NCBI RefSeq assembly: GCF_020184175.1
Contig: NC_065531.1
Span: forward strand, 65,178,806 to 65,242,805
Direction of reading: 5' to 3'
From: Aphis gossypii
Lineage: Eukaryota > Arthropoda > Insecta > Hemiptera > Aphididae
DNA: 64,000 bases
The notes under the pieces were generated by a model. The model was not told where the DNA came from, ran no database searches, and saw nothing but the letters and a program-made list of their open reading frames with translations. Below are positions 12,661-27,600 of the stretch, piece by piece. Within the stretch, counting starts at the first letter, position 1, and the number at the start of each line of letters is the position of its first letter. Made by a program: the position numbers and the translations under genes.

Positions 12661-15600
12661 CTGAAATGCGCACACCCAGTGTTATTAATTATTATTATTG
12701 TCGTTCCGAAATATCAGGACGCCTATATACACGCGATACTTAACGATTTAGTATAATATAGCTGTTATTATATAGAGCAGGGATGGCAACTCAAAGTTAC
12801 TAGAGGGCCGCACATTTTTAGAAAATTAAAATCTAGTTAGCCAGAGCATAGAAAGCAAAAAAAAAAAAAAAATTTAGAATTTATTTTATTAATAACAAAT
12901 AAATAGTCATTCTCCCATAAAGTGTTAAAAGTTCTATTTTCATCATCAATTTTACACTTTTTTTTAGGGACAATATAAACACGAAAAATCAACGACAGTT
13001 GTACGACATGAATGTACAAATGGCCATGGTTAAAAGCTATACGTATACGGGTGTATGTACTATATTATGACATTAATTAATGATGTTAAATACTAGATAA
13101 CAATTTACTAGAAGATAGATTATAGTATTATACATATTATAGATTATAGAATATAGAGTACAGACGATAAATTTTGAAATTGCATGATGTAAATTGGAAA
13201 TGTAGAACGGGCCAGATAAAAAAAGGCTCGTAGGCCGCCAGTTGCCCACCCCTGATTTAAAAGATGTTACAACTACCTCTTATTTTATCGAATGTGTTGC
13301 TTCCATAATATATTTACTTACGCGTCAAGACATATTTCATAGCAAATGTTACAATAATTATTTTTACTGTATGTTTTTTTTCTTCAAAATAATGAGATCA
13401 CTATCATCTCGTAAGTATTTTTTTTATTGTTTTGACATTTTAATTCCAAAACAAGTTATGAGCGTTTCAGAATTTTAGAATGTACCAACAATTTACAGTA
13501 TTAAAATGGAATCAAATATTGATCTAATTAAAAACGAAAAGACTAGAATGGTAATCTTTATCTTAAAATTTCATATAAAAAATAACAATTGACTACTGTG
13601 AACGTAAAATTTGATAAGTTTTACGTTTATATAAGCCGAAAACAACACGAGAAAGTGTGGTATCCTATTAACAAACAGGATAGTATACTAATATATTATA
13701 AAGCTTTATATAAGCTTTATAAGCCTTTTTTGTGAAGGATTATCTTAAAATCTACCGTTTAAATTTTGAATCGTCACCTCTGGATTCAATCCCTAAATAT
13801 TAAAATAATAACTAATGCAACATTTAAATTTTAATAATAACTAACCATTCCATTAAAAATGAATCATAATATTCCTTTTAATTCCACGCTGTAGATGTCT
13901 AGGTAATTATACATACTACATATTTAATTGCCTACTATACTGTTGATGGGACGCGCCAAAAACCAGTTATTGAAGGGACTTATTTTAGGCAATTTCAATG
14001 AAATGTTGAAATGTATTCATATGTTTAATTTTAAGTATATTTAAATATTAATTCAAAGTTTTTTAAATGAGATCCTATAAAAACAATGGTTACTTTTTAA
14101 TAATAATATGATAAAGAAAAATGATTTTGAACGGAATAAACATATTAGTACATATTTCACCCTTTATTTACTAAAAATCCACCTAACACTATTTGTGTCA
14201 TGTTTTTTGTTATTATTATTTTAATGGTGAATAATTTATAATAAACAAACAAAATAAAAAGAAATTTGTAAAAATGAGTTAAGTTATCAAATTATAAAAA
14301 CGCTAAGTCACGTCATAAATACCTAAATGTCTCTATACAAATAGTTGAAGTTTGGCTATGTCACTGTTAAAACTATCTCTGTTATTATGTTCAGCGCTAA
14401 ACAATTTTAATTGATAAATTCCGTGGTGAGAATTCTCCTCAAATCAAGAAATGTTCTTTTATTTATAATTTATTTATGCAAATCCATACTATATTGGTTT
14501 AGAATTTTAAACTAATTTAATTTAATTTTAGTCTATAGATAACTAAATAAATCTGTAATCTGTATAATGATGATATAGTTAAGCTATTTCTAATGGAATC
14601 GAAGAAAAAACATAATATATTCCGATGGTTATTTGATAATAAATATTGTAATATGCATAATAAGTAAAATAACGTATAGCATAATACAAAAATATAATAT
14701 CTTATAATGATATTTTGAAATTCTAATATTATACAACACTATATTGAACATCTATAGTCATCTGCTATTAATATTATATTTAAAATTAGGGTTAATCTAA
14801 GTATGAATTTAAATTATGTATATACACTATATTGTTATAACAATTTGTGACATTTTATTTAAAAAAATTATGATGGTAAAAACATCGGATTAAGTTTGGT
14901 TATAAGGTTAGAAAAACGAAAAATCTTTGCATCATACAATCAAATAATAATAATATACTGTCTATAATAGACAGGTTAGATTTAGCTTAGCAAAAACTAG
15001 AACTAAAACTAGAGAATAAACTAAATTATTTCGAATTGTTGATTTGAAATCTTTTTATACCTTGATGTGTATTATGAAAAACAATTTTATTGTTTAAGTA
15101 TTTATGAAGCTTACAAATTTTTTTTTTAATGGACTTTATATTGCAATTTTGTAAAGTAGCCCTATGGTTTTGATAAATGAAAATAAAGTGGAATTGAATT
15201 ATAATTTTCTATAATTAAAATAAAATATACTGAATATAATATCACATCTTAAAGTGGTTTGTATAATTGAAAGTCACAACGAACAGAAACAGCAGAAACA
15301 CGAACATCAAACGTAAAACACGCAATCGACAAAATTTCTACCACCGTATATATAATTAAGAAGTTTTATTATTTATTCTCTTGTCCGACTATTATATATT
15401 ATTATGACCTTTTTTTAATAGCAAAAATTTATCTTTTATTTTCATATACTACAATATTATTGTTACTTTTAAGTAGCTGTAAATATTATAAATTAAACTA
15501 TGAATCCTTATTTGTATTGGTACTTTCTATAATATCGACCGCAAACGTTTCGACTTAATTACTTTTTTTTTCAGATCGTTGGAAGTTATGCAAATCTACT

Positions 15601-18600
15601 AAAAATAAGGTGGCTTTTGAATATTTATAAAGTCCTCATTAAATCTGTTCATATATGCGATGGTTCGCATTTCAAATAACTTAAATCTCTTGAAAAACAT
15701 TAAATGAAATTAAACTTGAAGTGTAATTACGTCGATTAATAATAAACTTTGTGCAAGTACTGAAACTACAGTTCAATAATCAAAAATATTTTAAAGGTAC
15801 AATATATATAACTGTTTTCTATAAAATGGCTTACGAGATTAAATGTATCTCCATAATTATTAAACAAATATAATATAAATAAAATATGTATATATTATAA
15901 TATCATATAAGATCTATTTTATTAAAATACTGGTACACAATATATCAATTATATTTTAACTGTCGTGTCTTTAGTTTGATTATGATATTAAATTTTATTT
16001 TTATCTATCTATTTTCTATTAGAATGATAGAAATTATAACAATTAAAATATCCATACATAATAAAATGGATAAATAGTTTACAATTTAGTTATTAAAAAA
16101 AAATATTAATTATTTATGATTAAGTTCCGAGTGAACGAACACATAGCTTAGCTGTTCTGGATCGGTTTAAAAATGATTTATATTATTTTCATATTTTACA
16201 TAATTTTATATAAAAACAATAAAAAAAAAACAAATGTTTTCTATAAGAATTACATTTTTGGCGAGCTTAAAAAAAAAATCCTCGTAACAGTTTATTGTAA
16301 CACCACATAACTAATAAGATTTTAATAATTATTTTTTTTGCATTTATTTAATAGAAATACTAATGATTTTGTGATCTTAAGAAAGTATCATTTTTGGAAT
16401 AATCGAATATTATCAATATTTCAGATTTTAGTACATTTTTCAAAATTTAAATCGTAAGTCTAAAACGTGACTTTTTTCCAAAGACGAAATCTTGCTCAGT
16501 GAATATATTTTATAAAAAAACCATTTGTTGAGAAATGTTGAAATCCATAGGGCTGTTTTTAAAATAAATATAAAAAATAGCTATATACACATATAATTAT
16601 CGTTTAGCTAATGTTGGATTCAGCTTATTGGATGGTGATTAATGAATAATTACAAAACTAATAAATAGGACCATTCTACACGAATCTGGAAACTTAAAAT
16701 GTATTATTGATGATATTTCGAAAAATTATAGGACAGACAAGAATTTATAGGTAATTTTGTCTTACATCTATATTTTATATAAACCTGAAAAGTGCTGATA
16801 CTACAGTTGGGTAGTCCTGCCAGAACGGATTGCTTTATTTGAAAGCCGTGATAAATTATTATATTTCAAAAATGATTCTGAGCCGAGCTCAATTTTTATA
16901 CAAATGGTAAATATATTTTAAAATAAAACTGCTTATTTAATGGATTTTATGAAATAAAAACTACTTAGAAATTAATAGAATCTCTGTTATAATAATTTAT
17001 AAAATGTATCTATAAAATTTGAATTTATAAAAAAATATCGAGATTTTTACTCTTGTAATTATTGAAAGTTTTTTGATTCTAAATAAACTAGTTTCATGTT
17101 TATTAATTTTTAAATTTTTATAATTTAACTATAGATTTTATTATTTTTCAAGCGTATTCATTTTTTTTTAATTCAATGCACCTTTCTATTGTTGTTAATT
17201 TTTAATTACACATAAGCGGATAACTTCTTGCAACAAATTTAAAAAAGTATATGATTATTATCATTATTATTGGAGTTTGTATTATCTTATAAATAACAAA
17301 CTAAACACATTTCGTAAATTAAAGTCTTTACTTCCCGGCGATTTATATTCGTCTGGTAGAAAATAAATCATAATGCGTAGAGTACGTATTCGTGAGGCTG
17401 TAGAAATAAGTCCGTGCGATTATGAACGTAAAGCATGGGGCAGGATATAAAACTGCTGTACCGGCCAGTCCAATGATTCAACCACGACAAAAGAAATACT
17501 GAATGCACCACTAAGGAGTGTGCAGGGTGGGTGTATAATATTATGTAATTTTTCTTAATATTAATGTAGCGGTAAATACGATACGTATTATAATCGCCGT
17601 CTGTCATGATTGTAGCTATTAAGGTTTTAATAGTTACTCACACTAACAGTATTATAATAGTGCACGCTAACGAAATATGTGTCACTAGTGTATAGTAATA
17701 AAAAAAATATGAGCTGCATTTAGATATACAGACGAATAATTTTCAAGTCGATAAAAAATAATAATTATTATAATGATCACTAACGCTATAAAAATATGTT
17801 TATAATTATAAATATATATATAAAAATATATTTTTTTTTTTTTTGAATCGAATGTACAGTTTTATTATTATTTGGCAAAAAATATATATTTTTTATGAAA
17901 ATTTACAAAGATTTATTTTTTTATAAAGTGGAATGACCCTTTGTTTATATTTATTCGTATATGGGTGTCGATTAGATGGTGACATTTTTAGTAGTATTTT
18001 ATTTTAATATAATATATGCCTTAAAAAAGATGATAAATTTGTGAAATTAACAAAAACAATATTTGTTAAATTATCACCTGATTATCGCTGCCTTCTTCCA
18101 TGGGCTGTAGATCGAAGTATATGGCCCATGGCATAGTGATAGTGAGCGAAATGATCCATATGATGGCCACGACTCGTTTACAGATGCCTTTGCCCACAGG
18201 GTTCATAGGGTAACAAATGGATAAGCATCTTTCCACGGAGATGGCCATCAACGTGTTTATTGATGCGTTTACGGACACCCCTTGAAAGTACGGCACAAGT
18301 TTACATATGACCAGTCCCAAACGCCACTCTAAAAAACAATAATTGTTAAAATAACTATATATGAGTACACATAATATATTATATCATGTAACTTATTGAT
18401 ACATCATCACATATTTTTTTAAGTACTTCCACCCAATTTAGGAGAAGGATATTTATTTTTTTAGCATTATTGATTGTATCTTACAAATCCTTCCTTAATA
18501 ATATATATAAACTTTTTTTAACTTGAATAGTTATTTTTTTTAGAATCCTAGTTGAATAAAGAATATATTGATTGTACAATGATGTATGTATTTTTTATTT

Positions 18601-21600
18601 ACTCTTTCTATTAAAAAAAAAAATTGTACTAATCATAAAATTTGAGGGAGGTTTCTAGTAAACATCTAATTAGGTAGTAATTTTTGTAGGTAAAAATTAA
18701 AAACTAACTTTTCAGATAATAAGAGGAGAGGGAAATACGGGTACAGTTTCAGTATTACATTTAAAATAACTCTAGATACAAAATTTAGATCATTTTCGCT
18801 TATAATCATTTTTCATAATATAAAATAATTTATCGTTGAATTAAAATACACATTCAATAAAGTGGCTAATCAAATTTCACTCAAAATCTATATTAAAGCA
18901 GAACTATTATTTAATTTATACACATTACACATTATTTGTTATTTTATTAGTTGGTACTACAAAAATTGTTATTATTAAACATATTTTGTAGTTGTATGGT
19001 AGTTAATATAAATATATTCAGACAAAAAAATTTTGTCCAGTTTTTAAATTTGTTAATGCAACTATTGTCCACTGTTCTTGCCTAGTTGTTCAAGTAAAAA
19101 AATAATGCGGCAAGACAAAAAATTAGTGCAAAAAAATAATAATTTAATCATTCAACAGATAGATTTTACATTTAATTTTCAAGGTAAATTACGAGTTGTT
19201 TTCTATAATATAATTATTTTTTAGTTCACAATGCATTCAAGGAATAAAATGAAAATAATAATACAATAGAACGAAGACAGTATGTTTTAAGTATATAATT
19301 AATATACATTTTTTATCTATTTTTTGTTGCTTGAAATAGTGACGATGTATTTACGTTTAAACGAGGTATATAAACCAATGGAAATTAAAACTGAAATATA
19401 AATTTAATGATTGCATATATGTTATATAATACGTGGCTGTAGTGTGAACAACAGCTTTCTGTTTAATAATTTTAATGAGTGTGGTTCTGGTTTGGTAAAC
19501 TGCACGTATGCTTTACAAATATTTTCTTTCTCTACTAACAACACGTCATCAGTATCCCGATATCCCGAAATGAAATTTCAGTATATGCACGCTCGAGTGT
19601 ATCGAAAGAGTACATTGCAATCGATAGTTCTATTGCATACACGTACCTACAAGACAAATTTGCAATTTGTGAACTGATTTTTTATACCCTTAACCTTGAC
19701 CTGAAAAAAATACGTCATTGTAAAAACATAATGTGCTTTCATTCGCGAAATTAGAAATTTCAATTGTACGCATGTACGCTGTAAAAACCTATCTTTAAAT
19801 GAAACGTTTCGAGTTATAGACAAATTTTAAATACAATTTTTTAACTATTATCTCTCATATAATTTCAAAAATAAATTGTCATTTAGAATTTAGATAGTTA
19901 TTATTTTTTTGTATATAAATAAAATTATGCTATATTTAAAATATATTTCAACTTCAACTTCGGTATCGCGTTTGATTTATCACTAAGCAATATTCTGTTA
20001 CTTGTATGATACATAATATACACCACGCAATAATTATGACGATATTATAATAAAATAGTTTTAATATTCGTCTCCGAAGTTAGATTTTTTAATACGAGGA
20101 TTTGACCTAAAGTTTTTAAAAGTTTGAAGCTGATACATGAATTACACTGATAGCATGGTATTTTGGACGAAAATACGTATCAAATATTGTTGGCAGTTAT
20201 AGACGACCACCGTTGAACTCAAATAATATAATATATAAATATACTTTGATTTAACAAGCCTAAAGTGTTATAATAATAACAAATACAACAATTTATGAGT
20301 GTATTGCGTACAGTATTGGACGAACCGCATTCGTGTCGCGATCGATTGTGAAGTGTGTATATATTATATTATATAAATAGTCATGAGTGGTACTCGTTCT
20401 GCAGTCTCGAGAAATGGGATGAACCGAACTTTTAGATAAAGTTTGCGTTTTCAATTGCTTTTATTGTGTTCTCATTTTTGGAGTTCACTATCTGCACCGC
20501 ATAGTATATAATAATAATACATGCACACTGACCGTAAGATTGTTCGTTCGTTATAGGGTATTCAAAGCACGGACGTAGCTAAATTGCCTATACGGGCCGC
20601 CGCCTCGTTTCGCCGAGGGAGCGTATATATAGGTAGTCTGCGGGCTAACCCGCCAGTAATTATATAATATTATTATTTATTATTATTCAGACGATAGGTC
20701 AATGATCAATAAATCAATTCCGAGGCCATGGTCAGAAAACGCGATGTCGGGTTTTATAGTTTTTATACCACAGATACAAAATATAATATTTTCGGAATTT
20801 ATTACGGCTCTCACGAGTACAACGAATTTTATCGTTTGATGTAGGTGCTGCAATAAAATATTTTGATTGTTATTACAATTATTCAAAAGTTAGAAGAGAG
20901 TGCGAAAAAATAGGTGAGTCTTAAGTAGATTAAACTAAATAGCTAAAATGAACCTTTTAAATAATCAAAATTCTAAAACAAAAAAAAAAAAAAACAAAAT
21001 GTTACAAGATATAATTAATAAATATAATAGTGGTCAAACTCTAATTATAATTGATGAATATGTAACAAGAATATGTTATTAATTTTAATATTTTATTTTT
21101 TAAAAATACATATAAAAAACGAATTAAGTATAAATTAAAGATAATTTTGCAAAAATACATTAATTCATTTTTAAAATTTTACCGGGACGTAGTTTACATA
21201 TCACCTTTTTACATTTGATGAAAATTGGGGCGCAGTTTACATGTGTGATTTTGTGTTTACTTGTATTTTTGGCGTAGTTTACAACTGTCGTGAAATAGGA
21301 AAAAATGATTTTATACTTGGAAAATGAAAACGTCGTCACGCAATAAATGTTCATAGAAATCGTAAAATAACTATAAAATAATAATTGTTTTATAATTTAT
21401 AGAAGTGTGTCTATTGTGGTAAATAGGTAGTTTTATACAGAATACAGATTCCATTTTTGTTTAGACGTGTTTGTAAATCGAACGAAATCATAATCTGTAC
21501 CATAATAAGTATACGGTTCTTTTACAAAAACTAAAATAAAATAAATAACAAAAACCTTTTCTCTCATAAAGCTGAAACGTCAATTCGGAATGTATTTAAT

Positions 21601-24600
21601 ATTTTAAAGTATATTTAATACATTATATAATGTATAGAATAATATAGCCATTTACCGTATAGAGCATACTTTGGGAAACAATTTTATTTTTATCTCATTA
21701 AATTTGAACATTCATGATGGTTCATATTTTATGAATAACGGTTATCCCAACATTTTAAAATACCTACATATTTGCGTTATATTTTGAAAAATATAATATT
21801 ACGAAACATAATCACGAACAAAATGTGTAGTCACTGTACATAAAAACGTACCGAACTGTCTTGTCATAAATCATCAGATTTAAACATATTTTAACATATT
21901 TTAACACTATAAGTATTTATCTTTCTTTTATTATATTTAACCCTAAAACGTGATAATTTTAATTGCATATGAAGAAAGATTAAACTTGAATAACAAATTT
22001 TTAACATCATTTCATGTAGAATATTATATGTAATGAAACGAGATACACCTTCTGTTATATTAAACATTATAAAATATAAATATTTTTTAAGAATAACAAT
22101 TTGAAATTCTATAATTATCTTTAAGTAGTTAAGTAATAATATGTTTAATTCTTAAGTGTTTATAAAACTTATGAATTCTATCTAAATATAAATTTTATTT
22201 TAATTGCCATTCATTATTATATTAGCAAGAAGAAATGTTACTTAATAATTAAAAATGTAATCGTAAGATAAAAAGTACATTTTGGAAAAGATCGTAATTC
22301 TTAAAAAAGTTGAATATTTTAATTGAAGTTATACACAACTACACAAGCCAAATCGAAAAACTATGTACATTATAGCTACAGGATTCGCAAATATAAAAAA
22401 AATCGTAATATTAAAAAAATGTCTCTAGAACAGTCGTATTAATTGCCGTAACATTTTAATATAACATAATATTGTAATGTGTTACATTGTTATGTTATAG
22501 TTGTTATAAAAAAAAGCCGAATTATAAATGAAACTAAATTATCGACTGTATTATACCATATTTTTAGAAACTGAACAAACTATATTTTAACGTCATCTAT
22601 AAAAAACTAAATATTTTCAAAAATAATCAGAGAGAATAATTATACATAATATACTGTATTATATAAAAAAATATATTCTATTATTATTCTAAAATCCACC
22701 TGTTGTAATATCCAAACAAAATCGATTTATTTTTTGTCGTTTTGTCGATAGAAAACTTGGTGTTTTTATTTTATAGGTAAACAAGATTCGTTTTCGTTTG
22801 ACATATCCATTGTAAATTTTATGTATTATGCACATAATATCATGTGTACATTCCTATATCATATTATATTGTATATAATCTATAATAGACATAAAATTGT
22901 TTATAAAATATTTTATGATTTTAACTTGTATACTGATGTTTAACTATATAATAAAAAATAAACATTATCAGCAATGAAATCGTATTGTATAGTTGTAAGG
23001 CGTGGGTATTCTTGATGGTATACACATTTTTCACATAGAAGATTTGCATAAATATTTGATAAGTCAAATCACTGTATCTTTCATTCAATATTCAAAACAT
23101 TAAATATAATACATTTAAATACTTTTTTTTTCCGTAAATTTTACATGTGTTTTGGTCAGTCCAAAAATTTGTTAAGTATTCCAGTATTTATACTTTCAAT
23201 ATATCAATATAAACTTTTTCATAATAAAGTTCAATTTGAAAAATATTAGCGTTTTTTTTTTTTAATGATTGGACAAAGTCGGTGGTCAACTTCACACAGG
23301 CGTACAATATTTATCGTGTTATTTTTGTAGAATATAATAGTTGTATAAATTCATACAGATCAAGTAGATGGCAGCAAATGTTGAGACACCCAGTACAATT
23401 CGATATATTTTGAGCTGACCACGATGACCCATATTCACGTAGTCACCTTAAAGTATAAATGGTTAAAACACGCCTAAATATAAATCTCACCGCTCACAAA
23501 TAAGTAGTTGTATAGCGTGCCAAACGCCGTGCGTGAAACAACCACTTTGGGTGTTTATTTAATAATTAAATATATTTTTTTTATAATTACCATCTATTAT
23601 ATTAAATAAACTAATATATATATAAATAATAAATGTATATAAATAAGTGTTTTACTAAATTACGAACAACATAACGTATCGTGGTAAGCACAGATGAATT
23701 TCTTATTATTTTTTATTTCATCTGATTCAGTTGGTTACGGTTTTTCTTCTTTTTTTTTTTAACTAGTTGACGTTTTATTGTCAGTTTTTTTTAGCTCAAA
23801 GTCACCATCAATAAATAATAACAATTTAATATTTATTAATAAAAAATTCAGCAATATTTGCAACCAATTGTAAAAGTTGTTAATTTTTGGCATGAAGTCA
23901 AGTTCAAAATCCATATGGGATGCATTCAAACATATAATACATTTTATTATTTATCCATTTCCATACATTTTTAAAGTAAAATACCTGAAATACAAATTAT
24001 TATATTATTTTGTAATAATTAATTTAAAAAGCATATATTTTTCTTTCTTAAATAATATATTATAACACAAACATTGTAGTGTAAACATATGAAGAGTTTG
24101 TACTTCTCGAATTAATATCGATAAAATTTATTGTATGTTACAGTTTCACATTTATATAAATTCAAATTTAAACCAATTTCATCATAGTTTATTGCATTTG
24201 TGCACATTGTTGAATAAATTATATTTTTATTAATTTTCCAATGAATCGAGTTTCATACCAAATAACTATAGAAACCAAATATGAGTAATAACTGAAAATT
24301 CAATGTTTCTCAAAAAACAACCAGTCATGTGACCGATTGGTACATTCGAAGAGATATAAATCAAAATTTTAAATTAGCTGGCTAAGTATTTTTTGGAATA
24401 AAAATATTTCTAATGAAATAACGATGTTTTACCGAATCAAAACCAATCGATGGCCCTATACCCAATAAAACATAACTATATTTACTTTTTTATAACTATG
24501 TAATCGAATGGTTTATTTTAAAACTTTGTAGGAACGACAAAAGTTCACGAAGTTTATAAATACATGTATTTGTTTATGACATAATAACTTCTATAATATA

Positions 24601-27600
24601 TAAGTATTCTATTCAACATAATACATTACGTTAAATTTTATACAAAACTTGTTGGATCATAATTTTTATAATTTCAAAATGAATCTTCTAGATTAAAGAT
24701 TATAATACAAATAATGTTTGAATTAAATCTAAATATTTTTTTATACTCATTGTGTGATGAATTTTAATTAAATAACTAGAATTAATGATTTTAAAAAACT
24801 TGGTGAATTTAGTTGTTTTACAAATTCGCTTACTCAAAATAAAATATACATTAAAATACTACAATAATCAAATAAAATACATTGAACCATGTTATAGTTA
24901 TATTTAGCAATAAAAACAATCATATCGGTTCTTTGTTTATACGAATTGACCAGAAAAATTTATTTGATGTGAGTAGGTGACTATTAAGGATGATAAAATG
25001 ATATTAATTAATGACCTACATTTATAGTGTCATATTTAACGAGACAACATTAAATGCATTAATAAAAGCTAAAATACCATTTTAAGCTCTTGTAGTTTGT
25101 AGTAAATGAGTATACAATCTAAATACAACATTAACACAAATTTATATTCCAACTATTATTTCTTAAACTAGTTATGCTAACAGTGAACATAATAATAATA
25201 GTTATTCAGGAAAATTACATTTACCGAAATCCATTAATTATTTTAACGGTTTCGTGTTGCTATTTCGTACGTGACTAACACCTTACTACAAGTTACATGT
25301 AATACACAAAAATCATTCAGCTATAATTATTAATGACGTTTCTATGTAAGAAAGAACAAATTAAAAACATGTATTGGATCTTCAATTATACAACAAAAAA
25401 TCAACTTCTGGGATTACGTGTATCCAATATGATTAATAACGTTTTATATTTTTGAAGATAATTATTATTGAATATACAATACGACGTCTTGTACTTAACA
25501 CTGCATGTCATATTATGAATATTTTGAACATAAATATTATAATATATAAAAAAAATGTTTGATTTGTTTATAGTTAATTCATTATTGTACATTATAACAT
25601 ATGCACATATTTTTACATTAAAAAAAATGTAAATTATTATATTTTATATGTATAAAATAGCAATCATGATAGTAATAATTATAATAAAATTATTTTCTTC
25701 AAAGCAGCTAAAATAAAAAAAACTGTTTAAAACTTTTGATGAAAAAATAAAATAGTTTTTATTACAGAGAAAAGATGTTTTAATCATAAATAAAAACATT
25801 ATTGACTAAAAAAAAAAAAACAATTCTTTTTATGAATAATTTTAAAATTACAATAAATCATTTCAACATAACTTGTCAAACGTAGATATTTTTGGGTGGT
25901 TTGGAAATTAAGTTAAAACGGTTCCCGATTTTTATATCTTTACATAAGTGTTTATTAATCTGAAAAGCTACTTCGAAACCGTGAAAAATGTAAGCTCGTA
26001 GTTTCATTTAAACGTGAGGAAAATACAATATATAATAGAATTTTTACTCTCACATTCGGTTCATCATAACCATGTCACGTCTCCAAAAGTCGAGTTATCT
26101 CTGTAGTTTTGCTGTTCTTGGTCGTAAGCATTAAATAATATTATTATAAGATAAATATTATATATAAAAACGTGTTACAGTTTTGTTCTTCTGTTTATTA
26201 ATATAACATGTGTTAACTAAACATAGAATAAAAATATAATATATACAGGGTGCTTCATAAAGTATAATCATTATACCACAAATTTCTAAAGCACAAATTC
26301 ACTGAACAGTGCATAAAATACACTCAAAGTTATTAAATAGTTATTGAAATGTGTCAAAAAATTTTTGTAAACAAAGCGGAAACACAGAATTGGGTTATCG
26401 AGTAACTTGTCGAGTATCACTTACAATATAACAATATTTACTATAACACTATATTAAAAACACGATGACTTTTACTATGTCTAGTGTCCACACTAAATGA
26501 AATCGATTCGATATATTAAATTTTACCTTAATTCAACCCGTTGCTCTTCTAAAATAATGTCAAACATTAGTACCTATGGCCAATAATTTATATATTACGT
26601 TTAGTATTGAATTATGGTTTGACTAGATGTATAAAATTTAAATTCGTGAATACCTAATAAGAATAGTGGTGTAAGATACACGACAGTATACAACAATTTT
26701 TTTTTAATGAAACTTTTTTTTTATTTTAATTATTAAATTATTTAAATAGATTTATTTAATTAATTGCCATTTTGTTTGTGTTTATTTTTCAATTTTAATA
26801 ACATTTTATGATGATTCCATCATAATTTTGGCCGTATTTCTATTGTTCACATATTATTATGTAGGTATATGTGTATTGAACAAATAGTTATGTTTTAATT
26901 AGAAAAGGTTTAATTAAGATTAATTTTCATACGTATTCATTTCATCCAATATCCAATATCCAATATATTATATTAAATAAATAATCATATTATATGCCAT
27001 ATGAGGAGTAATATTCATTGAACAAATATTACAGTAGTGGGAGGTGGGTGTGTTAGGACAATCAGGAATACAGGGGTAGGCTATTTTAGGGGTTCTGATA
27101 AAATTAATTTGTTATTAATAATATTTTGATATTTTAGTCATATAACGGCCACAGCTTATAGTTGTCTAACTGAAGGCCTAATACTGGCTTGAATAAATAA
27201 ATTGTATTTGATTACGTTACGTAATTTTATTTGAGTGTGAATAATATTACGTAAATACGATTTATTGAGTCCAAAAGGGTTTTTTCTACCTATATGAAAC
27301 TGCGAAGTGAAAAATAATAATAGAATTATTAATGTTTTAAATTAATACATGTCATCTCGATATCGTAATTCGTAATCAAGTCATAGGTTATATACTTCTC
27401 ATTAATACAAACAGTGGAACATAATTCAGAAAATACTTACATTTTTTTAAAAAGATATATAGTATGGTAGTACACGAATAAAATATTTAGATGTGTCGTG
27501 ATAATATATTTGTTTCACATGTAGGTTGGAGTCAAAAACTAATAAATAAAATTTCAACAATATTAATCAAACGACAGCATTTTTCAAAACCCAATCGACA

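Noticed and set aside
11726..12756. Several long open frames overlapping the receptor's last exon on both strands (up to 315 codons).
   Set aside because: They are shadows in a GC-rich exon. Only the 12660-11890 frame contains the TM5-TM7 motifs.
26245..26280. CAGGGTGCTTCATAAAG, which looks like a transposon end.
   Set aside because: No inverted partner found within several kb, so no element could be delimited.
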